Shown in pieces: positions 1-9,130 of a stretch of DNA of 64,000 nucleotides. Both the position numbers and the translations under genes were made by a program. Each line of letters opens with the position of its first letter. The first letter of the stretch is position 1. The DNA is from Pedobacter sp. MC2016-24 (lineage in GTDB: Bacteria; Bacteroidota; Bacteroidia; Sphingobacteriales; Sphingobacteriaceae), in NCBI RefSeq assembly GCF_015223055.1, contig NZ_JADFBX010000021.1, positions 1 through 64,000 on the forward strand, in the 5' to 3' direction. Under the pieces are notes generated by a model. The model had not been told where the DNA came from and did not search any database. It worked only from the letters and a program-made list of their open reading frames with translations.

Positions 1-25
1 GCGCTTTATTCTTTGAATGCTGGGC

Positions 26-316
26 TTACCTTCTTCTCTTGCTCCTGGCTTCATCAATGATCTGACGGATTTGCTTGATGTCGCTTTTCGAAAAACCATG
101 TACCTCAATTTTGTTTCCTGTTAAAAATAACCTTAAAGTGGAAAATCCGATCATGGGAGAATCTACTTCAATGGAAGTGATGTCTTCATAGTTCAGGTAT
201 TTGGAATCTCCGCTGAATAAGCCCGGTGACTTTATTTCTATGCTATTTTCTTCTAGGATGATTTCTGTAGGGAAAACCTTGTTTCCTTCAGATAGTCTGG
301 ACGCGGTGAATTTCAT
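26..316 (-). CDS. Conserved hypothetical protein, PH-like
   Basis: A 96-residue protein without signal peptide or membrane segment. Alternating hydrophobic and charged residues (EIILEENSIEIKSPG, then KYLNYEDITSIEVDSP and KIEVHGFSKSD) suggest a small all-beta fold ending in a basic helix (DEARSKRRR), as in PH-like domains. This is inference from the pattern. The ATG at 314-316 is the only plausible start. A TAAATTTG -7 box lies 7 nt upstream on the same strand (324-331), so the mRNA may be almost leaderless. It is divergent from mtgA. Function unknown. Confidence 0.6.
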   Translation of the reverse strand: MKFTASRLSEGNKVFPTEIILEENSIEIKSPGLFSGDSKYLNYEDITSIEVDSPMIGFSTLRLFLTGNKIEVHGFSKSDIKQIRQIIDEARSKRRR

Positions 317-323
317 GATACAG

Positions 324-331
324 CAAATTTA
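324..331 (-). promoter_or_regulatory. Candidate -7 box of the small hypothetical gene
   Basis: On the minus strand the box reads TAAATTTG, matching the Bacteroidota -7 consensus TAnnTTTG, and ends 7 nt before the ATG. No clear TTTG -33 element is seen. If used, the 5' leader would be zero to two nt. Confidence 0.35.
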
Positions 332-409
332 GATATTTTATTTAAATCTTTTACCGCTCTTTAACTTGCCTTGGCTGTTGAAATTGATGTTTTTCTTACC
401 TTTGACCCA

Positions 410-1132
410 ATGGCACAGAAACAGCGCTCAAACAGCAAAACAAATCAACCCTTAGTGAAAAAAATAACAACCCTGCTGGGACGTATTCTAGTTTGGTTTT
501 TGATGGTCAGTATCATCTGGGTATTGTTGTACCGTTTCATCAATCCGCCAATCACCTTGTTGATGGTCTTGCGCAACATAGAGCGCAAAAGCGATGGCAA
601 ACCGGGTAAGATTGATAAGAAATGGGTTGACTTTGAGGACATGTCTGACAATATGAAAAGAGCTGCTGTATCTGCAGAAGACCAGCTATTTTTGTCGCAC
701 ATTGGTTTTGATGTAAAAGCCATAGAACAGGCCTTTAAAGCCAATAAAAATAGTAAAAAAGTAAAAGGGGGAAGCACCATTTCTCAGCAGACGGCAAAAA
801 ACGTATTCTTGTGGCCTGGCCGGTCCTGGATACGTAAGGGCTTTGAGGCTTATTTTACCTTGCTGATAGAAATGTTCTGGAGCAAAGAGCGCATTCTGGA
901 GGTTTACCTGAACGTTATTGAAATGGGGGACGGGATTTATGGAGCTGAGGCAGCGGCACAAACCTATTTTGGCAAATCATGTACCCGCCTGACCAAATCC
1001 CAGTCTGCACTTATTGCCGCTTGTTTCCCAAACCCAAGGCGCTGGACACCTAAAAAACCGACAACTTACATCAAACACAGGCAATACCTCATCTTGAAAA
1101 ACATGCGGAGATTAGGTCCTTTAGATTTCTGA
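410..1132 (+). CDS. mtgA: Monofunctional peptidoglycan glycosyltransferase MtgA
   Basis: GT51 transglycosylase that polymerises lipid II into glycan strands at the periplasmic face of the inner membrane. The 240-residue protein has one N-terminal membrane anchor (about residues 22-43, LLGRILVWFLMVSIIWVLL) followed by the GT51 domain. SAEDQLF carries the catalytic glutamate (Glu90), followed by GGSTISQQTAKN and the second conserved stretch ERILEVYLNVIEMGDGIYG. There is no transpeptidase domain, hence monofunctional. The ATG at 410 is preferred to the in-frame TTG at 371. A TACCTTTG box at 397-404 ends 5 nt before this ATG. Confidence 0.93.
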   Translation: MAQKQRSNSKTNQPLVKKITTLLGRILVWFLMVSIIWVLLYRFINPPITLLMVLRNIERKSDGKPGKIDKKWVDFEDMSDNMKRAAVSAEDQLFLSHIGFDVKAIEQAFKANKNSKKVKGGSTISQQTAKNVFLWPGRSWIRKGFEAYFTLLIEMFWSKERILEVYLNVIEMGDGIYGAEAAAQTYFGKSCTRLTKSQSALIAACFPNPRRWTPKKPTTYIKHRQYLILKNMRRLGPLDF

Positions 1133-1352
1133 TAACCAGTCAGGATTCAATAATTATTTTCTTGTCAACTAGTCCTGCCGATGCTTGGACTTGTATATAG
1201 TGTATATGCCTTTTGGGCAGGTATGCAGATGATTCGGAATTTGTTATGCTTTAACTGACGACTGTACATTCAAATATTTTTGAAGTCGGCATAGGGGTAA
1301 AACAAGAACAAGTCATCTTACCTAAAATATAGCTTACTATTCAAAAGAAAAA
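1133..1352. other. Intergenic gap between mtgA and the DUF5686 gene
   Basis: The 220 bp hold no ORF. A weak inverted pair, CCTGCC (1174-1179) and GGCAGG (1216-1221), is separated by 36 nt. It has no T-run, so it is not a convincing terminator. I see no clear promoter match in front of the next gene. Confidence 0.4.
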
Positions 1353-3932
1353 ATGATCCTGTTGCTAAAATCATCGCGTTACCATTTACATTCCCCCTCC
1401 TTCAAAAGACTTTTACTTCCTGTAAAGTTAAATGCTTTCAGAATTGCCCTTAATTTCTTGCTGTTATTACCTGTTTTTGGACTTGGCCAGGGATTAACAG
1501 TTAAAGGCTTGATCAGAGACAAGATCACCCGGCAGACCATACCTGCTGTAAACGTAAGTTTTGTAGGAATCCCCGGCGGAACCAGTTCTGATGCGAACGG
1601 TAATTTCCAGATCAGTACAAACAAAGAAGTGAAAATCATCCGCTTTTCAGCAATAGGCTTTAAAGTTCAGGAACATCACGTTTCTCAAATCAATAAAAAT
1701 CAATTGCACATTGAGCTGGAAGAAACGACACAACAGCTGGAAGGGGTGAGTATCCAGGCTGCGAAGCGTCCGAGGTATAGAAACCGTGATAACGAAGCCG
1801 TTGATCTGATTAGAAAGGTGATTGCGCATAAAGAAAAAAATGTGGGTTCAGCAACGCCGGGACTTGCCTTTAAGCAGTATGAAAAATTAAATCTTGCCAT
1901 CAGCATTCCCAGTCCAATGGTACCTAAATCTTTCTTACTGCGGAAATTTCCTTTTCTTGTAAAAACAGCAGATACCAGTCGCATACCCGGAAAAATGCTG
2001 GTGCCCTTTTTTATCAAGGAAAATATTAGTCAACACCTGCAAAACCCGGAAAACGATCAGGATCAAATCCAACCCATAGACTGCAGGGAATCCCGTGTTG
2101 ATCAGTATTTTGATGAAGATGGTATTGATGAATATTTGAAAAGACTTTATCAGCCTGTTGATATTTATAGCCACGATATTGGTCTGGGTGCTCAGCGGAT
2201 TTTGAGCCCGATAGCCGCTATGGGGCCCGACTTTTATAAATATTTTATCATTGATACCCTTAAAAAAGAGTCTGGTCCGGTAGTGCATCTGTTGTTTAGT
2301 CCGCGCAACAAACAAGATGTTTTATTTATGGGGGAACTATATATCCCCTTAGACGGGCGTTATGCGGTGCAGCAAGCTGACCTTTTTATCAATAAGGAGA
2401 TTAACCTGAATTGGGTAAAGGATTTACGACTGGGTATGACTTATGTTGTCGGACCTGAGGGGAAATATCATATGGCAAAGAGTGTGGTTGCGATGGATCT
2501 GGGCCTGTTTAAAGGTGGCTATAGTGTATATGGCGAAAAAACGATTTTCAATAGCAATTATGAAAGAGGGGGAGCCATACAATTGGCCGGGCGAAATGTG
2601 CTATTGCCTAAAACTAAGCTTCAGATAGATACGTTTGAACGGCCTATGGAATTAAGTCTGCTGGAAAAAAACACCTATGCCAATGTCGACAGCCTGAAGC
2701 AGTCGCCTAAGTTCAAAGCAATCATGGGTTTTACCTCGTTTATCCTCTCGGGATACCTAAAAGCTGGGGGCGTAGAGTTTGGTCCGGTGAGTTCCATGTA
2801 TAGTTTTAATGATGTAGAAGGCCGTCGTTTTCGCTTTAGTGCCAGAACAAATGATGATTTTAGTAAAAGAGTAGTTCTGGATGGTCACCTGGCCTATGGC
2901 TTACGTGATGAAACATGGAAGTATGCCATGGGTTTAACCTACTCATTTAATGCCTCAGGGGCTTACCAGTTTCCTGTAAATACCTTTACCTTAAGGCATA
3001 GCTATGAAACCCAGATTCCCGGACAGGATTTGAATTTTATAGAAGATGATAATTTTTTGCTTTCCTTTAAGCGGGGTGTTAACGATAAATGGTTGTACAA
3101 CCGAAAATGGTCTGCCGAGTATTTTCGTGAAACCAAAAGCCACTTTTCTATCAAAGCAAGTTATAAGAATCAGGAACTGACACCTGCCGGCGGATTGGTT
3201 TTTCAAACCGAGTCTGAAATGCTGAGAAATATCCGGACTTCTGAATTTGCTGCAGAGCTTCGTTGGGCGCCGCATGAACAGTTTTACCAGGGCAAAAGGT
3301 TCCGCAGACCCATTCGAAATGGTTTTCCCATATTTACATTAAGGGCGGCTGCCGGTTTTAAAGGTTTCCTTGACGGAGACTATAACTATCAGAATGTTTC
3401 TTTAAACATTTACAAAAGGCTGTATATCGCGCCATTTGGCTATTCCGATCTGATGCTGGAAGGCGGGGCTGTTTTTGGTAAAGTGCCCTTCCCTTTACTG
3501 GTGATTCACAGGGCTAACCAGACTTATGCGTATCAACCCCAGTCTTACAACCTGATGAATTTCATGGAATTTATGAGTGATCGGTACGCCAGTTTCCACA
3601 TTGATCATTCTTTTAATGGCTTGCTATTAAACAAAGTGCCCCTGGTAAAAAGGTTGCAGCTTCGTGAAGTAGCCTCTCTCAAAGTATTGTATGGAAGCAT
3701 TTCCGATAAAAACTTACCGGATCATGATGCTGGTTTGTTTCGCTTTCAACGTGATGCGGATCAGCGGCAAAGCTCATTCGCCTTGGGAAATGTTCCTTAT
3801 GTGGAAGGAAGCGTAGGAATTTCCAATATCTTTAAAATCCTGAGGGTAGACTACGTGCGGAGATTCAATTATCTTGATCATCCGGGAGTTGCAAAATGGG
3901 GGATCAGGGCCAGGATACATGTTGATTTTTAA
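1353..3932 (+). CDS. DUF5686 / carboxypeptidase-regulatory-like outer membrane protein
   Basis: An 859-residue protein with a late hydrophobic signal segment (about residues 30-46, ending GLGQG). A carboxypeptidase-D regulatory-like beta domain follows (about 48-130; TVKGLIRDKITRQTIPAVNV and SSDANGNFQI are typical). The long remainder, rich in aromatic beta strands and ending in aromatic F, matches the DUF5686 architecture. Such proteins are abundant in Bacteroidota and are thought to sit in the outer membrane; substrate and role are not established. The ECF sigma gene starts 27 bp after its stop and may be co-transcribed. Family call good, function unknown. Confidence 0.8.
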   Translation: MILLLKSSRYHLHSPSFKRLLLPVKLNAFRIALNFLLLLPVFGLGQGLTVKGLIRDKITRQTIPAVNVSFVGIPGGTSSDANGNFQISTNKEVKIIRFSAIGFKVQEHHVSQINKNQLHIELEETTQQLEGVSIQAAKRPRYRNRDNEAVDLIRKVIAHKEKNVGSATPGLAFKQYEKLNLAISIPSPMVPKSFLLRKFPFLVKTADTSRIPGKMLVPFFIKENISQHLQNPENDQDQIQPIDCRESRVDQYFDEDGIDEYLKRLYQPVDIYSHDIGLGAQRILSPIAAMGPDFYKYFIIDTLKKESGPVVHLLFSPRNKQDVLFMGELYIPLDGRYAVQQADLFINKEINLNWVKDLRLGMTYVVGPEGKYHMAKSVVAMDLGLFKGGYSVYGEKTIFNSNYERGGAIQLAGRNVLLPKTKLQIDTFERPMELSLLEKNTYANVDSLKQSPKFKAIMGFTSFILSGYLKAGGVEFGPVSSMYSFNDVEGRRFRFSARTNDDFSKRVVLDGHLAYGLRDETWKYAMGLTYSFNASGAYQFPVNTFTLRHSYETQIPGQDLNFIEDDNFLLSFKRGVNDKWLYNRKWSAEYFRETKSHFSIKASYKNQELTPAGGLVFQTESEMLRNIRTSEFAAELRWAPHEQFYQGKRFRRPIRNGFPIFTLRAAAGFKGFLDGDYNYQNVSLNIYKRLYIAPFGYSDLMLEGGAVFGKVPFPLLVIHRANQTYAYQPQSYNLMNFMEFMSDRYASFHIDHSFNGLLLNKVPLVKRLQLREVASLKVLYGSISDKNLPDHDAGLFRFQRDADQRQSSFALGNVPYVEGSVGISNIFKILRVDYVRRFNYLDHPGVAKWGIRARIHVDF

Positions 3933-3959
3933 ATTGCTTTTCCTATCTTCAAAGCGAAT

Positions 3960-4511
3960 ATGCTTTTTGAGGAAGATGATAGGGTTTATTGGGAACAGAT
4001 GCGTGCCGGAAACAAACAGGCACTGTTTGAGCTTTACAACAATATGTATTTCCATCTGATCCGATTTGGTTTAAAGCTAAATGCAGACGATGAACTGGTA
4101 AAGGACTGTGTAAATCAGATTTTTCTTAATCTTTGGGATAAAAGAGACCGGCTTGTTCCTGTAGATAACGTGAAGTCGTATCTGATGACTTCATTAAAGC
4201 GCTGCATGCTTGATCAACTAGCCTATGCTGAAAAAATGACCGATGCAGTGAATAAGATGGGCGCCGAAGAAGATTGGGAAGAGCTTTCCTACGAGGAAAT
4301 CATGATCAGGCTCCAACAGGACGATGAGTTGAAAAGTAAGCTCCAAACTGCAATCAAACAATTGACCCCAAGACAAATGGAATTGATCCAACTTAAATTT
4401 TTTGAGGGACTCACGTATGAACAAATTGCAGAAAGAACCTCGCAGACCGTAAAAACGGCATATAATACCATTTATGATGCAATTAAAACGCTGAAAAGAT
4501 TGCTAAAATAA
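3960..4511 (+). CDS. ECF RNA polymerase sigma factor
   Basis: A 183-residue sigma-70 family protein with only regions 2 and 4. Region 2 spans about residues 20-85 (ELYNNMYFHLIRFGLKL, then KDCVNQIFLNLWDKRDRL). Region 4 spans about 115-180 and has a helix-turn-helix (LTPRQMELIQLKFFEGLTYE, then QIAERTSQTVKTAYNTIYDA). It is followed by FecR and an STN-containing SusC, the usual order of trans-envelope signalling. It probably directs transcription of the downstream SusC/SusD/cyanophycinase genes when the outer-membrane receptor is occupied. Confidence 0.9.
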   Translation: MLFEEDDRVYWEQMRAGNKQALFELYNNMYFHLIRFGLKLNADDELVKDCVNQIFLNLWDKRDRLVPVDNVKSYLMTSLKRCMLDQLAYAEKMTDAVNKMGAEEDWEELSYEEIMIRLQQDDELKSKLQTAIKQLTPRQMELIQLKFFEGLTYEQIAERTSQTVKTAYNTIYDAIKTLKRLLK

Positions 4512-4586
4512 ATTTTATATAAAATAATTGTAAATTCTTCTAGGAAAAGAACGTGATTCTTACGTCTGTATAGTAAAATAGATGCT

Positions 4587-5702
4587 ATGCAAATCCCTAA
4601 TGATATTTTTTCTGTTGAAAACCTGGTTTGTGATGAGTCCTTTCAGCGATATTGTCTTGGAAGTAACCTCGAAGATCAAATTTTGTGGAAAGAGCGGATG
4701 GCGCAGCATCCTGAACACCAGGTAATATTTGCAGAGGCTCAGCAACTGGTCAATTTGCTGAGTTTAAACCAGGGTAGCAGACTTCAGCAATTGAAAGATC
4801 TGAGGATGGGCATTAAACAGCGTGAATCCTTGCAACGTAGTTTGGTTGCTACAGCAGATGTGGACTTGCGTGCTAACGCTGAAGGGACCAAACCTCGGAA
4901 AATTTACCAATACATTGGCGGTGTCGCCGCTGCAATTGCCATCATCGTATCTTTTTATCTGATGTATACTCCAGGCCTTCCGGATCCGCAGATCCGCAGG
5001 GATCAAAATCAGGTGATGCAGATCATTACCTCGGGCTCTGCAATCAGAAAAACAGTTCTGCTGACTGATGGAACTGTGATCACCCTGGGAAAAGAAAGTT
5101 CCATAGAATTGAGGAAACAATTTGATGCCCATAAAAGGGAACTCTGGCTTAAAGGTGAGGCCTTTTTTGATGTCAAACACGATCCCACAAGCCCTTTTAC
5201 TGTACATACCCCTTTTGATGAAGTTAAGGTACTGGGTACCACTTTTAATGTTAAAGCTTATCCAGACTCCCAGGCTATGGAAACTTCCCTGATCAAGGGC
5301 CGTGTACAAGTGAACTCCATGCAATATTTAGGCTATTCCGTGATCTTGAAACCCAATCAGAAACTGATTAGTAATAAAGTATATGATCTTTCAACTGACA
5401 ATAATCCTAAAGCCCATTACAAAGTGTCAGCCTTGAAAAACACGGGTTCCGGAGGTTCGCCAGTTGAAATTAAATGGGCTCAAAATCGCCTTGATATTGA
5501 TAATCAACCCTTATCTGTCATCGCAAATAAACTTCAAAACTGGTATGGAATTGCCATTGTAATCCGGGATAACCAGGTCAAAGATTATCGCTATTCAGGG
5601 ATTTTCGAAAACGAAACCATCATCAAAACACTGGAGGCGCTACAGCTATCCTATCCCTTCACCTTCAAAGTAGAACAAGACCGCATTGTCATAAGTAAAT
5701 AA
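4587..5702 (+). CDS. FecR-family anti-sigma factor
   Basis: A 371-residue single-pass inner membrane protein. The cytoplasmic part (1-107) would hold the sigma factor. The membrane helix lies at about 109-128 (GGVAAAIAIIVSFYLMY). The periplasmic FecR domain is at about 145-250 (LTDGTVITLGKESSIELRK, ELWLKGEAFFDVKHD, LGTTFNVKAY), followed by a C-terminal DUF4974-like domain (about 300-371). In FecIR-type systems the periplasmic domain contacts the STN domain of the cognate SusC and relays ligand binding to the sigma factor. It lies 75 bp downstream of the sigma gene and 48 bp upstream of SusC. Confidence 0.9.
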   Translation: MQIPNDIFSVENLVCDESFQRYCLGSNLEDQILWKERMAQHPEHQVIFAEAQQLVNLLSLNQGSRLQQLKDLRMGIKQRESLQRSLVATADVDLRANAEGTKPRKIYQYIGGVAAAIAIIVSFYLMYTPGLPDPQIRRDQNQVMQIITSGSAIRKTVLLTDGTVITLGKESSIELRKQFDAHKRELWLKGEAFFDVKHDPTSPFTVHTPFDEVKVLGTTFNVKAYPDSQAMETSLIKGRVQVNSMQYLGYSVILKPNQKLISNKVYDLSTDNNPKAHYKVSALKNTGSGGSPVEIKWAQNRLDIDNQPLSVIANKLQNWYGIAIVIRDNQVKDYRYSGIFENETIIKTLEALQLSYPFTFKVEQDRIVISK

Positions 5703-5750
5703 GAACCCCAATCAATTAAACAATCATAAATAACCTTAAACCAAACCAAT

Positions 5751-8700
5751 ATGAGAAAAAATGTACTTTTAGAACATTTAGGTAAGTATCCTGTAACCAA
5801 TAACTTATTCTTGAGGATGAAGCTTACCGGGTTTTTAATACTGATGATGTGCATGCAGGTTTCTGCCGGCAGTTTCGCGCAGCAGAAAATTAGCATTAAG
5901 GCAAGTCAGGCGAGTATTAAGTATCTGCTTAAAGAGATCGAAAAGCAAACAGAATACCGTTTTGTGTACAGTCATAACATCTTATCAAACGATAAAAAGA
6001 TTTCATTGAATGTGAATAATGCTTCACTGGATGAGACCATGAGGTATTTATTAAAGGAAACCGCATTGACTTACGCGTTAAAAGAAAGCAGTCTGGTCAT
6101 CATTTACCCCCTTACTGCTGCTGAAAAAAAAGATGTGGTTGTTACCGGTAAAATCGTAGATGAAGCCGGGATGCCATTGCCAGGTGTTTCCGTAAAAGTT
6201 TCAGGCTTGTCTGTTGCTACAGCAACCGATGGTAATGGCGCATTCACCATCCGCGTTCCGGATGGCAATGCCAGTCTGGAGTTTTCTTCCATTGGCTTTT
6301 TAAAACAAATCGTCACCATTGGAAATAGAACGGTGATCAACGTGGTCTTAAAAATAGACAGCAAAGGACTCGAAGAAGTGGTGATCACCGGATATACCAA
6401 TTATGAAAGGGGTAAATCGGCAAGTGCTTCCACAGTAGTTACTGCAGATAAAATTAACCAGGTTCCTGGCTTGACCTTGGACCAGATCCTGCAGGGGCGT
6501 GTTCCGGGAATGACTGTAACCTCCAGTTCAGGTCAGCCTGGCCAGAGTGCCAGCGTAACCATCCGGGGTGTGGGAAGTATCAATGGTTCCAGATCTCCTT
6601 TAATGGTTGTAGATGGAATACCAATTGAATCGGGATATATGCAAACCATTAACCCGGAAGATATTGAATCTGCCACGGTTTTAAAAGATGCATCTGCGAC
6701 GGCCCTGTATGGTTCAAGAGGAGCGAACGGTGTAATCGTATACACCACTAAAAAAGGAAAAGCAGGCAAAGTTGCGGTGAGTTACAATTCACAGTATGGT
6801 TTCGCCAACCTCAGCAGACCAAATTTTGTCATGATGAACACCGAACAGCGTTTACGCTTTGAGGAAGAAATCGGTCTGGAGGGTAGAAATATAGGTCCTG
6901 GATGGACTTATTCACCAAAAAATCCAACTTATGCAGCCGGTACGAATGCAAGCCGTGCCCGTGCTGATTTTATCCTGGACAGTTTAAGAAAGATCAATAC
7001 CGATTGGCGGGATATCTTTTTTCAGAAAGGCAAGTTCCAGGAGCAACAGGTGAGCATCAGCGGTGGCACAGAAAAGACACGCTTCTACAACTCTTTAAAT
7101 TATTACAAACAGGAGGGGGTTGCCAAACGAACCGGCCTTGAACGTTATGCATTGAGAAGTAATGTAGATTTTCAGGATGATAAATTCAGTGGAAGTGTAA
7201 ACTTGTCGCTGGGATATTCTGAATCTAGTTTTATCGATGGTGCAGGGAGTACCACAGCAGGTACACCAATGTCTGCGGTGTACTATGCGCTGCCATATGA
7301 ATATCCATACGCTTCAGATGGAACATTGGTTCATCCGGGAATTAGCGGACAGGCTAAGTATAACATCCTAGACCAGCGGGAAGGTACACTGGCACTAGAA
7401 CGTTTGTTAAATTCAACCAATAAAACCGATCAGTTTAAATCTATTATCGGTGCTTCCTTTGCCTACCAGATCTTACCGGTTTTAAAAGCAACAACCAGGT
7501 TGGGTATTGACTATAGAAATTCCTCAGATGAGGCCTATATCAATCCGGATTCTTATTATGGCTCCAGGTCAAACTCCAATACTTTAGGCGGTAAGGGCCG
7601 TTTAGATGAAACCAGCCGTAGAAATTTTAGTGTGGTTTGGACCAGTGGCTTAACGTATGCACATAAATTTGCGGAAAGGCACGATGTAGAAGTCTCAGGT
7701 TTCTATGAGTACTTGTATAATAATTACAAATCCTTTGGATATTCTGGATTTGGTATAGACGGACGTTTGCCTGAAACTCCTGCCGGGATCAATGTAAGTT
7801 CTACTTTTCTTCCCTCGCTGGGTGGAAGTAAGTCCAGAAGCGCTTTGGCTTCCTTTATGGGAGTAGCCAGGTATACACTCGACGATAAATATACCCTTAC
7901 GGGAAGTTACCGTTACGATGGATCAACAACGGTAGTTCCTAAAAATAAGTGGCATGGCTTTTACTCTGTTGGCGCAAGCTGGAATGCGAAAAGAGAGGAT
8001 TTTATAAAGGATCTGGATCTGGTTTCCGATCTGAAATTCCGGACAAGTTATGGAACTACTGCAAGTCCTTTCTCTGGAGAATTTAACTATCTGGCCTATT
8101 ACGGAAATACCACTTATGGCGGGCAGACAGGTATTCGTCCAGGCGCAGCAGGTAATGTGGATTACGATTGGGAATACGTCAAAACTTTTAACTTTGGGTT
8201 TGACTTGAGTTTGTTTAAAAGTAGCAGATTGCGCTTAAGTGCAGATTACTATAATAAAACAACCAATAACATGTTTATTGATCAACCTGCACCAGCAACT
8301 TCAGGATTTACCACTTTGCCGCTCAGCTCCGGACGAATGAGAAACCGGGGTGTAGAATTTGACATCAGTGGGGACGTGATCAAAACAAAGGATTTTACCT
8401 GGAGCATTGGTGCCAATGCCGGATATAATAAAAATAAAATCCTGCGTGTTAGTGATGTTACTGATTTTTTTCCTGACGGAGATTCGCGGATCATTAAGGT
8501 CGGCCTGCCTTACGGTACTTATAATGCTCCGCAATGGGCTGGCGTAAATCCAAAAACAGGAGAGGCGCAGTATTACGATCTGGAGGGAAATATTACTACA
8601 ACTTATAACGCTGCAACGCAGAACACAACCAAATCCGGAAGCTTTTTTCCAACATTTACCGGCGGATTTAATACTTCATTGAGTTATAAAGGATTTTCTG

Positions 8701-9119
8701 CATCGGCTTTGTTCTCTTTTGTGTCTGACGTGATGCGCTGGAACAATGAGGATCTGTATAATGAGAATCAGCGTTACGCAACCAGTAATCAATCCATCCG
8801 GATGTTGGAGAACCGCTGGAAAAAAGAGGGGGATGATGCCATCTTACAAAGGTTTGATATTCCAAGAAACTTTACTTCCAAGGATATTCAGGATGCATCT
8901 TACCTGAGGTTGAGAAACGTAACACTCGGCTACAGTCTGCCACAAAGCATTCTGGCACACACCAAATTTATCAAAGGTGTAAAAGTATTTGTACAAGGTC
9001 AGAATTTATATACCTGGACAAGCTGGCGAGGCCTGGATCCTGAAAATAATGACGTTTACGGAAGGTTCCAGTATCCAAATACCAGAACTTATACTGCAGG
9101 TCTTAATGTTAACTTTTAA
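5751..9119 (+). CDS. SusC-family TonB-dependent transporter with STN domain
   Basis: A 1122-residue outer membrane transporter. The signal segment (about 22-43) ends near SAGSFAQ. The STN signalling domain covers about 46-120 (SIKYLLKEIEKQTEYRFVYS). A carboxypeptidase-like beta domain covers 127-205 (GKIVDEAGMPLPGVSVKVSG), and the plug begins near EEVVITGY with the SusC motif LKDASATALYGSRGANGV. The rest is the 22-strand barrel, ending GLNVNF. The STN domain implies signalling to the adjacent FecR. Its cargo is inferred from the operon: cyanophycin-like or other isoaspartyl peptides, not a glycan. Confidence 0.95.
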   Translation: MRKNVLLEHLGKYPVTNNLFLRMKLTGFLILMMCMQVSAGSFAQQKISIKASQASIKYLLKEIEKQTEYRFVYSHNILSNDKKISLNVNNASLDETMRYLLKETALTYALKESSLVIIYPLTAAEKKDVVVTGKIVDEAGMPLPGVSVKVSGLSVATATDGNGAFTIRVPDGNASLEFSSIGFLKQIVTIGNRTVINVVLKIDSKGLEEVVITGYTNYERGKSASASTVVTADKINQVPGLTLDQILQGRVPGMTVTSSSGQPGQSASVTIRGVGSINGSRSPLMVVDGIPIESGYMQTINPEDIESATVLKDASATALYGSRGANGVIVYTTKKGKAGKVAVSYNSQYGFANLSRPNFVMMNTEQRLRFEEEIGLEGRNIGPGWTYSPKNPTYAAGTNASRARADFILDSLRKINTDWRDIFFQKGKFQEQQVSISGGTEKTRFYNSLNYYKQEGVAKRTGLERYALRSNVDFQDDKFSGSVNLSLGYSESSFIDGAGSTTAGTPMSAVYYALPYEYPYASDGTLVHPGISGQAKYNILDQREGTLALERLLNSTNKTDQFKSIIGASFAYQILPVLKATTRLGIDYRNSSDEAYINPDSYYGSRSNSNTLGGKGRLDETSRRNFSVVWTSGLTYAHKFAERHDVEVSGFYEYLYNNYKSFGYSGFGIDGRLPETPAGINVSSTFLPSLGGSKSRSALASFMGVARYTLDDKYTLTGSYRYDGSTTVVPKNKWHGFYSVGASWNAKREDFIKDLDLVSDLKFRTSYGTTASPFSGEFNYLAYYGNTTYGGQTGIRPGAAGNVDYDWEYVKTFNFGFDLSLFKSSRLRLSADYYNKTTNNMFIDQPAPATSGFTTLPLSSGRMRNRGVEFDISGDVIKTKDFTWSIGANAGYNKNKILRVSDVTDFFPDGDSRIIKVGLPYGTYNAPQWAGVNPKTGEAQYYDLEGNITTTYNAATQNTTKSGSFFPTFTGGFNTSLSYKGFSASALFSFVSDVMRWNNEDLYNENQRYATSNQSIRMLENRWKKEGDDAILQRFDIPRNFTSKDIQDASYLRLRNVTLGYSLPQSILAHTKFIKGVKVFVQGQNLYTWTSWRGLDPENNDVYGRFQYPNTRTYTAGLNVNF

Positions 9120-9130
9120 TAATAACAGTT

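Noticed and set aside
371..409. N-terminal extension of mtgA from TTG 371
   Set aside because: The added residues precede a clean cytosolic start and membrane anchor, and the extension overlaps the likely promoter box.
445..961. Minus-strand ORFs opposite mtgA
   Set aside because: Shadows of the mtgA reading frame with no family resemblance or start context; the same applies to other antisense ORFs across the SusC, SusD and lyase genes.
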